Source of the DNA: Planctomycetota bacterium
Lineage (GTDB): Bacteria; Planctomycetota; Planctomycetia; Pirellulales; Pirellulaceae
Length of the DNA stretch: 47,616 bases
Direction: 5' to 3'
Assembly: GCA_026692845.1 (NCBI GenBank)
Contig: JAPLNM010000140.1
Location: 1-47,616 of the forward strand
A program made the translations under genes and the position numbers. The notes beneath the pieces were generated by a model. The model ran no database searches and was not told the origin of the DNA. It was given only the letters and a program-made list of their open reading frames with translations. Positions 1 to 9,227 of this stretch are shown one piece after another. Within the stretch, counting starts at the first letter, position 1; each line of letters opens with the position of its first letter.

Positions 1-834
1 CTTCGCGGTATTCGACGCATTGGAGTCGACAGGCGCATAATCCGACAAGTCGTTTGCTCCCACAGTAGATTCCAAGTTCGTTACCAACGCATTGGAAACT
101 TGGAACGACGGCAAATAAGCAAACGGCGTCCTAGCGGTATTGTCGTCAGCGATGTCGTAGTAGTACCCGAATTGCCCCGGAGAGGTCAGCGGCACCAACA
201 TCAGTTCGTTGGCGGTAGCAAAAGTTCGATTCATCCAAATCGGCGACGTTAAATCGCGCGGTGATCCGTTGTATTCAGGTTGGTTTTGAACACGTTGCGG
301 AGGACCAAAGCCATCGTATTGGTCGGCCGTGTCGTTAATATTTCCGTTGATGTTTTGATGACGATATCCGACGTTGACATAGCCCAAGGTCGTTGCGCTG
401 CTATGAACCGATTGCGTCATATCGTTGTCGCCCGGTTGTTGGGACGCGTATCCTAGTTGGGCATTGAAGTAGGAAGGATAACGTTCGAACTGTTGACCGT
501 TCCCGGCAGGTGGATCTGGTTTGACAAAGCTGTTCTGGTACGGTGTGGTTCGTAGCTGAGCCGTCGATGCGGAGTGGTAGGAAAAGCCCCAATTCTTTTG
601 GCCTCCTGCAACTCCATTGGGTTGTCCGCTTGCCACAGACGACTTGGCATTTGCATTTCGGCGAGTCCCACCGTCTTTGTACCGCGATTGCAAGGCCACA
701 TTGGCTCCATTGTCCTGAGGATCATCACCCCGAGGAGCCTCGCCATTGAACACCGTCAAGTCGATCGAAATCCAGTCGACGGTGATGTAAGGATTGTTGA
801 CCGGGTCGAACGTTGTCGTACGTTCCGGTCCGAC
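1..834 (-). CDS. C-terminal part of the giant GspK-like protein, in a shifted frame, cut by the window edge
   Basis: This frame is open from position 834 to the left edge with no stop. It continues the protein encoded by 725-5026 after a one-base shift near 817-821. After the shift it reads FDPVNNPYITVDWISIDLTV, which fits an exported structural protein. The other frame degenerates into Arg/His-rich residues and stops at 725. The roughly 270 residues seen here are rich in Asn, Gly, Ser and Gln, with short aromatic patches such as SPIWMNRTFATANELMLVP. The true stop lies outside the window. The segment is most likely real coding sequence separated from its N-terminal part by a mutation, an assembly error or a recoding event. 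The sequence alone cannot tell which. Confidence 0.6.
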
Positions 835-3800
835 TCATCGGATTGCCATTGCTGGGATTCAAAATCGGATTGACTCCAGCTTGATAATCAAAAGGGGAAT
901 CCGGGAATGTCGACGTTCCAACATTCGAGCAGTCTATCCAGGAGTCTGGAGGTAGATCGTCGTAACCCCAGCGATTGTCCGATCGCCCTTGACGTCGATC
1001 CTGAGAATTCAAAACCGATGTGGGCTTGAGGTTCGCTTGCCAGTAACCCTGATTTGCAATGGGGTTGGACATCGAAACATTGATACCCACTCCATTGGAG
1101 ATCGACTCGCCATTGAGCAAGGTCGTCAAGACACTGCTGCCCGTGAGCGTTATGGCTTGGTGGCCCGGTGAATGGATCGGAGGATTGGTGGCCACCTGGT
1201 TCTTCATCAACTTTGCTGGCCATGTCGATCCATCGTCAGGATTGTGGACCAAGGATCCCATGTTCGTCTCGGCGCGTGGTCCTACCACCATGTAGTTGCC
1301 ACCCTCGAGCATCAGCCGGTTGCCTGCCTGGGTCGTACGGTTGTAATAGACCATGAACTCGCGATCCGCGTTTTGCTGCGCATTGTCCCATCCCCGCAAA
1401 TTAGGGACGCGTGGTACGGTTCGTGCCGATCGTTCGGTGAACCACACCATTCGCTCAAAGACTTCCGTGGGGGGCGTGGTGCTGTTAATAAGCTGAGCCA
1501 TTCCCGAGCCGATGTTGTATTCAGCCGATGGATTGTTCTGGTCCCCGTTGATCTCGTCGTCGTTGGCGAACTGAGGGTCCAACCAAGCCAACCGCGTGGT
1601 GTTGTTGTCGTTGGCTTGGTACAAGACGTTCGGGTTCTTGTTCCGATCGTTCGATCCCGGAGGGGCGCTCTCGGTAATACCAATTCGCCAAACCGGTTGA
1701 GCACCCCAATCCTGATTCGATGGAGCGGTCTTGTCGAGCAACAACTTGACCCGATTGCCATTGCTGGTGTCGACCGTATAGAGCGACGAGGGTGCACCGG
1801 GCAACACAGGGTCGGTGTTGACATAGGTCGATCGAGGTGCATAGAGCTCCAAGAACAACGAACCCTGAGGGAATCGGTATTGATCAAAGTCGTCGTCTCC
1901 CTGACCGACTTCCTTGCCCGATCCATTGTCGATGTTGGTATCCCTGAGCCGCTTGTCGTGGAATGCCAACGATTCGGTCAAAAGCAATTCCGGTTGCTCC
2001 ATCCCAAAAACCACGCCGATGTACTGACGCATGTTCGTATTGACGGTGTTGTTGCCGTTGTTGCCGGGATTGATCAATCGATCCGGTGCCCAGTAGGCTG
2101 GCCTGTCCAACGAACCACTCCGTACACCAAACGGATAGATGTCGTACTCGAAGCGGGTCATCGCCGCATCGGTGTCGCGGAAATCCACCACGTTGACTGC
2201 CCACTGTGCCAAGGCTCTGGCTCGAAGCTTGTCCTTGATGAGTTGATTCGAGACCTGTTCCATGCTCGGGAAGAGATGATCTCGGGGGACAATCAACTGA
2301 GCCAAACAATACAGATAGCGTGCCAAGAGTTGCCTGGAACCGAGGTAGATCCGGGACGTTGAGTTCCGGTCGTTGATCCCGCGACGGTAGTAACCAGTGT
2401 TACCAGAGGCCTGCACACCATTGCCGTTTTGCTTCCACTCTCTTTGCTGCGCGTTATTCAACTCGAGCGGCTCATCGATCTGTCCATTGGTTCCTTGGTT
2501 TCCGATCGCATCATCGACCCCGTTGCCAAAAGGACGATTGAGGTTCAGACGCAAGTTCATGCTGAACTCAGGCGGGAACAATTCGTTCAAACTCTCGACC
2601 GAAAGCGTATATTCGTCGGTATTGGCCGCATTGGGGACAGTTCTTTTGCGATAACGTTGCTCGTGGAGCATTCGAATCAGCCCGAGCATGTTGCCCGGAT
2701 CCTTTTGAAGATCATACCCATTGCTCGCGTTAGGCATCACCGCTGCGGCTGCCAACTTCGGATAACGCAACTCGGCACTCAATGTCGTCAGCAACGCATG
2801 GACCTCCGATCCAGATCCATAACCGGCTGCCGTCAGTCGATTTCGCAACTCGCTCGGCAAGGCCTCGACGTCCTCGTCATAGCGTCGCAAAATCGCCTCC
2901 AAATCGCTGAGCGTAAAGGGGGTATCGCCGTAGTCTCGCAATCCCGATCCTGCTTCATAGGCATCTCCGACGGTCTCCGACGGATAGCCTTGAGCCCCTG
3001 TATCTGGCGTCGCATCGGGCACTTGGGGATACAAATAAACAATATTGCCATGCTTGTCCAACGTAGGAGCCACGCTCGATCGACGTCCCATCGGCCCGCC
3101 AGGCATCGTCGCGTGCCCATACACACCATTGGCTGGCATCTCTCGCTCCATGAGCGCGCTCTGAGGATCGTCCCCAGTTCGCCCCGGGGAACGGTCGACC
3201 TGTAAACTAAAGTCGCTGTTGGCATAAGGCCTTGCACCATAACGCAAATCGAAGAGCGAATACCCACTGTTGGATGTCAGCAACGACGCGTTGTTATCGA
3301 AAAGCGGATTGAGCGAAATGTCCGCCGGGCCGAATCCGAATCCTTGCGATATCGACGTGCCGTCTCGGTGCAACCCACTGGAGTTTGCAAACGCATTGAA
3401 TCCAAGTCCACTGCCACCAAAATTCGCATTTGCAGAACCTTGCACGCGATCTCCGTGCAAGTTGATATTCAAACGGCCATCGAGGTCCTGAATCATCACC
3501 CCCGCCAACGGCTTGAGCAACCGTCCATCCGGCGCGTGGATCGTCTGCATATTCGGATTGATCCAAACGCTATCGGGCTTGCCGTCTCCATCGTTGTCGA
3601 TATCGAGCGTCCCATCGATAAGCTGTCGCATGTACTGCGTCAATGGGACATCGGCCAATAAGCTCTCCCGGGGATAGGTCGGAAAAGCACCATGGGGCTG
3701 GAAGTAAGGGTTGACCGATACGACCCCATTTTGACCTTGGTAACTGTAGCTCATCACCCGAGCCGTCGATGCGTCGACCATCCGCAGCAACTCCGAAGCC

Positions 3801-5026
3801 TCTGCCGCATTCGACGGAGCACCATAAAGGTTCGTCAAATAGTGGATCAACTCCGGGCGATGGAACGACGGAAGATGCACATTGACATCGGTATACGAAA
3901 GCCAGAAATCGCGCCAATCCGGCACATCGATCCCCTCGTTGCTCTGACCCTTGAGCAACCCCTGGTCCCCGACTCCCGAAACCCCCAGCACCCCATTGTT
4001 TGCGGCCATGTAGTCGCGATGCTGCAGGTAATCGTAGTTCGGCAAGAGTGCAGGTGATACCCGCTTACCTGCGTTGGCAGGGAGCGCCATAAGTCGACGC
4101 GAATCGAGATTCCCATAACCGGGTTGTGATGAGTCCGTCTCCAATCCGATACCGGCATTGTTAAACGCCGCGCCGTTGATCATGCACTTGTAGCCTTGGT
4201 GCGTCGCACCGCCTGGCTCATAAAAGTAAAACAGATTGCGCAGCCCCTGATTGTTGGGCAATGCAATCCAATCCCCTAGCTCACCCGAAAAATTCTCCAC
4301 GCGTGCCGTGCTCGGATTCCGCCACTTGCCTTCAAGCTTGCCTTTGACACTCGACAAATCGACCACGACCGAATAGTCATAGTCAACCGCGTCGCTCTGC
4401 GTGTAATTGGGCGGCAGACTTCCTGGGATGTTTCCGTCTAGGTTCGGGTCATTTTGCGAATCGTTGGCCGATCGGACAAAACCTACATACTTGATGATCC
4501 GAAACGATTGACCCGCCAAAGGACCCTCAAGGACCGTCAAGACGCGGCCATTGTAAGCTCCCTCGATGGAACTCAACGCCGCGCTGCTAGCGACCACACT
4601 CGTTGGATTCAACGAGAGCTTGATCAACTCGACCCCCGTGGAAGTCGATGGCGTGAGCTTCCGACACCACTTGTCCTGAAACGCAGTGATCGTGTTGCCG
4701 TAAAACCGATGCCCAAACTGCAAGCGGATCGCGTTGGCGTCGTAGACGTCCTCCAACAATGAGTGCTGATAAAAAGCACTCTTTTGATCCCGCGTTCCTC
4801 GCACGGCCATCTTCATGACCTCGCTGGTCATCCCCTTGACCGATGCGTTGGAGTGATTGGCCCGTATCCGCATGGCCTGAGCCCCGGCCCGCGAGGAACT
4901 CGCAGAGACCACCCAAGTCACAGCGAGCAACGAGAAAAGCGCAAGCATCCCCAAAGCCATCAGCAAGATCAATCCTTGCCGTGGTCGAGTCGCCATTCGA
5001 TTTCGCAGGTTCATCGGCTTTCGCAT
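725..5026 (-). CDS. Giant GspK-like pseudopilin-family protein (N-terminal 1433 residues before a frameshift)
   Basis: Likely a minor pseudopilin-like component of the type IV pilus/type II secretion machine encoded upstream. Residues 12-40 form a prepilin-like N-terminus: a basic stretch, Gly18, then a hydrophobic helix starting LILLMALGMLALFSLLAV. Glu at mature position +5 is absent, as is usual for GspK. The motif IQDLDGRLNINLHG recalls the GspK core. GspK is normally about 300-350 residues, so this protein, at over 1,700 with its shifted tail, is several times larger. I chose the ATG at 5026 because a GAGAGGG ribosome site precedes it; an in-frame ATG at 5098 exists but places 24 extra basic residues before the prepilin signal. 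The frame ends at 725 after an Arg/His-rich tail that looks out of frame, and coding continues in 1-834. It is the last visible gene of the operon, about 100 bp after the PilV-like gene. Family assignment is moderate; substrate is unknown. Confidence 0.7.
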   Translation of the reverse strand: MRKPMNLRNRMATRPRQGLILLMALGMLALFSLLAVTWVVSASSSRAGAQAMRIRANHSNASVKGMTSEVMKMAVRGTRDQKSAFYQHSLLEDVYDANAIRLQFGHRFYGNTITAFQDKWCRKLTPSTSTGVELIKLSLNPTSVVASSAALSSIEGAYNGRVLTVLEGPLAGQSFRIIKYVGFVRSANDSQNDPNLDGNIPGSLPPNYTQSDAVDYDYSVVVDLSSVKGKLEGKWRNPSTARVENFSGELGDWIALPNNQGLRNLFYFYEPGGATHQGYKCMINGAAFNNAGIGLETDSSQPGYGNLDSRRLMALPANAGKRVSPALLPNYDYLQHRDYMAANNGVLGVSGVGDQGLLKGQSNEGIDVPDWRDFWLSYTDVNVHLPSFHRPELIHYLTNLYGAPSNAAEASELLRMVDASTARVMSYSYQGQNGVVSVNPYFQPHGAFPTYPRESLLADVPLTQYMRQLIDGTLDIDNDGDGKPDSVWINPNMQTIHAPDGRLLKPLAGVMIQDLDGRLNINLHGDRVQGSANANFGGSGLGFNAFANSSGLHRDGTSISQGFGFGPADISLNPLFDNNASLLTSNSGYSLFDLRYGARPYANSDFSLQVDRSPGRTGDDPQSALMEREMPANGVYGHATMPGGPMGRRSSVAPTLDKHGNIVYLYPQVPDATPDTGAQGYPSETVGDAYEAGSGLRDYGDTPFTLSDLEAILRRYDEDVEALPSELRNRLTAAGYGSGSEVHALLTTLSAELRYPKLAAAAVMPNASNGYDLQKDPGNMLGLIRMLHEQRYRKRTVPNAANTDEYTLSVESLNELFPPEFSMNLRLNLNRPFGNGVDDAIGNQGTNGQIDEPLELNNAQQREWKQNGNGVQASGNTGYYRRGINDRNSTSRIYLGSRQLLARYLYCLAQLIVPRDHLFPSMEQVSNQLIKDKLRARALAQWAVNVVDFRDTDAAMTRFEYDIYPFGVRSGSLDRPAYWAPDRLINPGNNGNNTVNTNMRQYIGVVFGMEQPELLLTESLAFHDKRLRDTNIDNGSGKEVGQGDDDFDQYRFPQGSLFLELYAPRSTYVNTDPVLPGAPSSLYTVDTSNGNRVKLLLDKTAPSNQDWGAQPVWRIGITESAPPGSNDRNKNPNVLYQANDNNTTRLAWLDPQFANDDEINGDQNNPSAEYNIGSGMAQLINSTTPPTEVFERMVWFTERSARTVPRVPNLRGWDNAQQNADREFMVYYNRTTQAGNRLMLEGGNYMVVGPRAETNMGSLVHNPDDGSTWPAKLMKNQVATNPPIHSPGHQAITLTGSSVLTTLLNGESISNGVGINVSMSNPIANQGYWQANLKPTSVLNSQDRRQGRSDNRWGYDDLPPDSWIDCSNVGTSTFPDSPFDYQAGVNPILNPSNGNPMSRTGTYDNVRPGQQSLHHRRLDFDRLDGVQWRGSSG

Positions 5027-5125
5027 GTTTATTTCCCTCTCTCGCGAGTGGTTGGTTCGACGATGGCGTCTCTTTGAACGTATTTCGTTCCGATCCATTC
5101 GTTCCTACAGTATCCTACGCAGCAG

Positions 5126-5833
5126 CTAGCGCAATTCCATCTGTCGCTCGTAAACTTGTACTACATCCTTCATGATCACCGCTTGGGTTTCGTAAGTCCC
5201 CACTGCTGGCGGTAGTGTCGGAGCGACTTGGCCCTTTTCGAGCCTGTCGCTGATCTCCCCTTCGGTCCAATCCCAGGGCTTGCCCGCGACACGCAGACTC
5301 AACGGATAGCCGTCACCCGTTACCGAAATGATCCGATACCAACGGTTCACTTGCCGTGATATCGTGCCGCTCGTACGCGGAATCAAATCCCTAAAGGCAA
5401 ACCGGGACATCATCAACCAATCCCCCGCTTTGACTTTCGAATCCATCGTCGCATACCCGTTCACTTGAATATTGAATGTCCCGGAATGCAATGCGTCGGA
5501 AGACATGTCAGTGACCTTGACCACACGCTCGCCTGTAGGAACATTCATCACTTCTGACGGCCTTTCGACAGGCTGAATCTGCCCAGGGACTAAAACGGCC
5601 GTTGCCGCAAGCTCTCGTACATCCCGCTTGGAAAACACCACCAAAGCAACATCATAGAGCCGAGGCACATCGAGCGGTTGATTCGCCAAAAGATTCTGTT
5701 GGTAGATCGCTTTGACTCGATCCAAATCGATGATCGGTGTGCTTTCGGCTGGCGTGATCGTCGCCAACCAAGACGCCTGCTGGGCCGCAGTCCGTACCGC
5801 TGGGTTGGACCAAATCTCCACCGTACATCGTCG
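5126..5833 (-). CDS. C-terminal part of a PilV/GspI-like pilin, in a shifted frame
   Basis: This frame carries about 230 residues with normal coding character, starting EIWSNPAVRTAAQQASWLA and ending YERQMELR. It appears to be the continuation of the pilin whose prepilin signal is encoded at 6419. A stop at 5834-5836 closes this frame upstream. The upstream frame reads AAVRLATM just before the junction and then turns into Cys/Ser/His-rich residues. The change is a +1 shift close to 5822-5826. The only starts inside this segment are weak (a GTG at 5821), so independent translation is unlikely. The segment contains PIIDLDRV and KVKAGDWLMMSRF, but no enzymatic motif was recognised. Confidence 0.55.
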   Translation of the reverse strand, partial: RRCTVEIWSNPAVRTAAQQASWLATITPAESTPIIDLDRVKAIYQQNLLANQPLDVPRLYDVALVVFSKRDVRELAATAVLVPGQIQPVERPSEVMNVPTGERVVKVTDMSSDALHSGTFNIQVNGYATMDSKVKAGDWLMMSRFAFRDLIPRTSGTISRQVNRWYRIISVTGDGYPLSLRVAGKPWDWTEGEISDRLEKGQVAPTLPPAVGTYETQAVIMKDVVQVYERQMELR

Positions 5834-6419
5834 CTAAACGCACCGCCGCAGGTTGACGCAACCAACTCCCACGCAAGGCCAAGTGTGGATCGCTCAGCGA
5901 ACCCCTGAGGAGTCTCGGCGCACGAGGGGCGTTCTGTTGATCCGATACCAATAGCACAGGACTTGTGTTGTCAAACATGAACGGAAAGCGAGTCCTGAAG
6001 AACGGCAATGGAACGTTGTTGGTCGACCGGTTTTGATATCCCCAAAACAACGGATCTATGCAAAAACCAATCCCGATCGCTTCGTTCTGTGCGATGGCAG
6101 CCTGGACAGCATTCGGAGGGACCGGAAAGGTCATTGCTGCAGCGTTGTAAGCGTCCCGCATCGTCGATACCGAATGCTCGACCGATCCGATATCGTCGAC
6201 CAAACACCATGGGCTCTCGAGCGTCGGCTGCGCGACGTTCGTCGTGCTGAACATCGCCAATGCACTCTCGCCAGCGGCCAATCCCTGCGTGATCTGCTGG
6301 CTGTCCTCAGCCTCGCGACCCGCAAGCGGTATCAAAAAAACGATCGATACCAAACCGACCAAAAGCACCACCATCGAAAAGATGACTTCGAGCATCGTCA
6401 AGCCGTTGCGTGTTCTCAT
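5652..6419 (-). CDS. PilV/GspI-like type IV pilin, N-terminal part (frameshifted near 5822-5826)
   Basis: A minor pilin or pseudopilin. The N-terminus has a class III prepilin signal: MRTRNG, cleavage, then LTMLEVIFSMVVLLVGLVSI, with Thr at +2 and the hallmark Glu at +5 of the mature helix. The ATG at 6419 gives a six-residue leader and has a G-rich stretch (seven Gs) just upstream. Longer in-frame starts up to 6518 would overlap the previous gene and lengthen the leader. The true protein probably leaves this frame near residue 199 and continues in 5126-5833, giving a product of about 430 residues. After that point this frame becomes low quality and stops at 5652. It lies 37 bp after the preceding pseudopilin gene, so co-transcription is expected. 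PilD-type peptidase would be needed for maturation, but no such gene is in the window. Confidence 0.65.
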   Translation of the reverse strand: MRTRNGLTMLEVIFSMVVLLVGLVSIVFLIPLAGREAEDSQQITQGLAAGESALAMFSTTNVAQPTLESPWCLVDDIGSVEHSVSTMRDAYNAAAMTFPVPPNAVQAAIAQNEAIGIGFCIDPLFWGYQNRSTNNVPLPFFRTRFPFMFDNTSPVLLVSDQQNAPRAPRLLRGSLSDPHLALRGSWLRQPAAVRLATMYGGDLVQPSGTDCGPAGVLVGDDHASRKHTDHRFGSSQSDLPTESFGESTARCASAL

Positions 6420-6456
6420 CGTATGGCCCCCCCGAGCGCGTTGCATTCTCGTTGCA

Positions 6457-7896
6457 TTACTGTGCTGTGACATTCGAGTTGTACGTCCCTCGGCGCGATA
6501 GTTCGACCATGTCCCCAAAGTTCAGGTTGTTGACATTCAATCCTAGGATCGATACCTGCGTGTCGATGCTGACAATCGGCGAGGCGCTGATCGCCCCGGA
6601 ACTGGGACTGAGTCGAACCACATAGGCGCTCAGATCGGTCAGGTTGTTCTGGACTCCTAGTTGAACCGCGCCGCGCAGTCCATACGCATTGCGACCTAAT
6701 ATCCTCGGATCTGGATCCAAAGGCATCGCCACGCGATCGATCTTGCCCACATGCAAAAATACATCCTGCGTCGCATCGATCCGAGTCAGATTGCCTTGGT
6801 AGGATGTATCTCCAGCCGCATGCCGATCGTTGGCCCAAACATGGCTGAGCTGACCCTCAGGCGAAAACACGATGTACACAGGTCGCAGTTGCCATGGCTC
6901 AAGCGGTGTCGGTTCGTTGCCGATCCAATCCGACGCGAACCGCACACGGTAATCGAACCCGTCCATCGCCAAACCTGTCGGATCGAACACCGGTTGCTTC
7001 TCAGGAACCAAGGTCCCGTGGCCAGGCATCTTCTTTCCAAAACCGCTGAGCGATAGATCCACACACATCCCTCGGGGCAATTGCACTACCTGAGAAAAAA
7101 CCGGCTTGGGACGCTGGTAAATCTTGAACTGCTTGAAGATCGTCCCCGCTTGAAGGTCTACGTACGGTTCCTTGGCCCGCTCCGTATGCCCATCAAAGAG
7201 CTTCTCATTCATCACCGAAAACCAAATGGTCCCACCCCCAGCATCCCCATGGACCGTCGGAGAGCGAGGTGTGACGATGCTAAATCGACGCGACGAGTTT
7301 CCAAAACTGATCTGCGAGCCATTGGTCAAATACTCACCCACGAGCCAAGCAAGGTTGATGTTGCCCGAGGCGGTCACCTCAAAAATCCGCGCCTCTTGCA
7401 CATTCCCCTGATGCATGTCCAGCAACGAATCATCACCGTTGTAAGGGGCACCAGTCGGGATCGGAGGATTCAAGCCATCGTTAGGCTGGCGAACCCTAAA
7501 CGTAACGGCCGCAGGCAACATCGCTTCGCTGACCGGTAGTGGCTCTTCGGCCAGACTCATTCGAATGCAAGCGTTGTACGGAACAAAGTTCGCATCCGGG
7601 GTTGCATACGGGCCAGCCGGGGCCGTCTCCGAAACATAGACGCCATTGGAACCACTCGTCGCCCTTGATGAAAGCCGCTCAAAGACCACCGCTACGGATC
7701 GATTCCGACCAACCGCACGTGTCCGTGCTGCCTCGATGTAGTTCCTGACCATAATCGCCGCTTGACTCGACTTGCGATCGGTCAACACCGATTTGATCCC
7801 CGGCAGCATCACCGCCGCGATCACCGAGGCGACTCCGACGACGACCAATAGTTCAACAAGCGTCAGACCACGCTTCGTTCGTACGCGACGAATCAT
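6457..7896 (-). CDS. Large pseudopilin with prepilin N-terminal methylation signal
   Basis: A 479-residue pseudopilin-like protein. It starts with a ten-residue basic leader ending in Gly, then LTLVELLVVVGVASVIAAVM, with Glu at mature +5. The next residues (IMVRNYIEAARTRAVGRNRSVAVVFE) match the GspH/FimT style, in which the first helix continues into a domain annotated as 'type II transport protein GspH'. GspH proteins are usually 150-200 residues, so this one carries a long additional exported domain with no recognised fold. The start codon overlaps the stop of the preceding gene in an ATGA (7893-7896), a clear sign of translational coupling. No truncation or frameshift was seen in this gene. 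Assignment as pseudopilin is firm; the GspH subtype is an inference. Confidence 0.8.
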   Translation of the reverse strand: MIRRVRTKRGLTLVELLVVVGVASVIAAVMLPGIKSVLTDRKSSQAAIMVRNYIEAARTRAVGRNRSVAVVFERLSSRATSGSNGVYVSETAPAGPYATPDANFVPYNACIRMSLAEEPLPVSEAMLPAAVTFRVRQPNDGLNPPIPTGAPYNGDDSLLDMHQGNVQEARIFEVTASGNINLAWLVGEYLTNGSQISFGNSSRRFSIVTPRSPTVHGDAGGGTIWFSVMNEKLFDGHTERAKEPYVDLQAGTIFKQFKIYQRPKPVFSQVVQLPRGMCVDLSLSGFGKKMPGHGTLVPEKQPVFDPTGLAMDGFDYRVRFASDWIGNEPTPLEPWQLRPVYIVFSPEGQLSHVWANDRHAAGDTSYQGNLTRIDATQDVFLHVGKIDRVAMPLDPDPRILGRNAYGLRGAVQLGVQNNLTDLSAYVVRLSPSSGAISASPIVSIDTQVSILGLNVNNLNFGDMVELSRRGTYNSNVTAQ

Positions 7897-9227
7897 TGGT
7901 AAGCTCCATTGATGCTGTAGTTGGTAATGTCGTCTTCAAATTGTTTAGCGTAGGACGGGTCAACGAGTGGATCTGGGATTGCCCCTAGTCGATAGCTTCC
8001 AATCGTCAACGGGATGTTGGGGTCCACTTGACGAGGGAACCACGGATCACACATCATGACCCTTGAAGCACCACCGTTATCATAAGGTACCGGCATGATG
8101 ACGTCGGTCGTCGAACCAGATGGTGGAATAGATCCTTCTTGAGGACGAAGCTTGTAATTACGATCATCATTGGGTAAGGGTATGAAACCCCGTTCATGCC
8201 ATAATTTAACGCCGAATCCATACGCTCCATCGGCATCTTGATCTGGTCCTGAAGAAATCACCAAAGGAAAGGCCATCGCAGAGGGCTTGTAAACCTTGGT
8301 CGACTGCGATTTAATCCGATACCCTGGATCCGCTTTGCGTGGGTCTAGAGGATCACTAAACGCGTAGTTCGCAAAACCTTTTATATTGAAACTCGGGTCG
8401 AGCAAATCAGGATGGAATCGTGTCGTCTCAGGAAAACCCGTCGGCCAACGCACCCAGCAAATCGGCTGCCGGAACGAATCGAGAAATTCCAAAAGCCCAT
8501 CTCCATCGGTATCCCCGATCTCCGACTTGCCAAACAACTCGATCGCTGGACTTCCATTGAGAATTGAATCCTCGACGATCAAGTACAGGAACTCTGCATT
8601 GGACCTCGTCAACTCCCTCTCGAGTTCGCTTTTCGAGTTTGGAAGTGACTGGTACAAGAGTTCGATTTTTGAAGCCCAATTTGAGTTGGCCTGATTCAAT
8701 CGAGCCTTCAAGCGTGCGGCCCTCGGGGACTCCGAAGCCGTTACGACGATCGCTTGAGGACCTGCATTGGCATTGGGACCAACTGCGGCCAGTCCAGTCC
8801 AATAGTTCTTGACGATCGGTGCAGAAATCTTGATGTCCTGGTAATAATCCGGCATCTCCTGGGCGATCATCTCTCGCAAGAGCATCACTCGCAGCCGTTC
8901 CAATAGAATTCCCTTGGGTTCGTACTCGTCGGCTGTCGCTGGCAATGCCGTAATGGCGTTTCCTGGCACCGGTGTGGCAAAGACGTTGCCCGTACCCCTC
9001 GCAAAACTGATGGGGTAGTTCTCGTACTCTTGCATCCGCGAGACCAATACCTCGCTGATCTTGCGAATCGTACTCTGCGTCCGCATGTTCGAGGCTTCGG
9101 TCGCCGCCGCCCGATAGGCGACCAAGAACATGCTCGAGACGACCGTGATCAAACTGATCGATACGAGCAACTCGACCAACGTCAATCCTGGTCGTCGAAC
9201 TGGTTTGTTGAAGTATGCTTGTTTCAT
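7893..9227 (-). CDS. Pseudopilin (PulG/GspJ-like N-terminus) with large exported domain
   Basis: A 444-residue protein with a 14-residue leader ending RRPG, followed by LTLVELLVSISLITVVSSMF and Glu at +5. The remaining ~400 residues are hydrophilic and contain DTDGDGLLEFLDSF, an Asp-rich loop that could bind calcium, and DPLDPRKADPGYR. The ATG at 9227 overlaps the stop of the GspG-like gene by four bases (ATGA), and its own stop overlaps the next gene in the same way. It therefore belongs to a tightly coupled three-gene run. A start seven codons upstream (9248) is possible but lies inside the previous gene. It may be the GspJ-like or PilW-like minor pilin; sequence alone does not settle the subtype. 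Confidence 0.78.
   Translation of the reverse strand: MKQAYFNKPVRRPGLTLVELLVSISLITVVSSMFLVAYRAAATEASNMRTQSTIRKISEVLVSRMQEYENYPISFARGTGNVFATPVPGNAITALPATADEYEPKGILLERLRVMLLREMIAQEMPDYYQDIKISAPIVKNYWTGLAAVGPNANAGPQAIVVTASESPRAARLKARLNQANSNWASKIELLYQSLPNSKSELERELTRSNAEFLYLIVEDSILNGSPAIELFGKSEIGDTDGDGLLEFLDSFRQPICWVRWPTGFPETTRFHPDLLDPSFNIKGFANYAFSDPLDPRKADPGYRIKSQSTKVYKPSAMAFPLVISSGPDQDADGAYGFGVKLWHERGFIPLPNDDRNYKLRPQEGSIPPSGSTTDVIMPVPYDNGGASRVMMCDPWFPRQVDPNIPLTIGSYRLGAIPDPLVDPSYAKQFEDDITNYSINGAYQ

Noticed and set aside
1172-2362. A 396-codon plus-strand open frame
   Set aside because: It is antisense to the giant GspK-like gene, which has a prepilin signal and consistent composition. The frame shows no family features.
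817-5826. A methylation-linked base-calling error as proven cause of the two frameshifts
   Set aside because: GTACG also occurs in intact genes, for example near 7157 within the pseudopilin gene, without a shift. The motif link is only suggestive.
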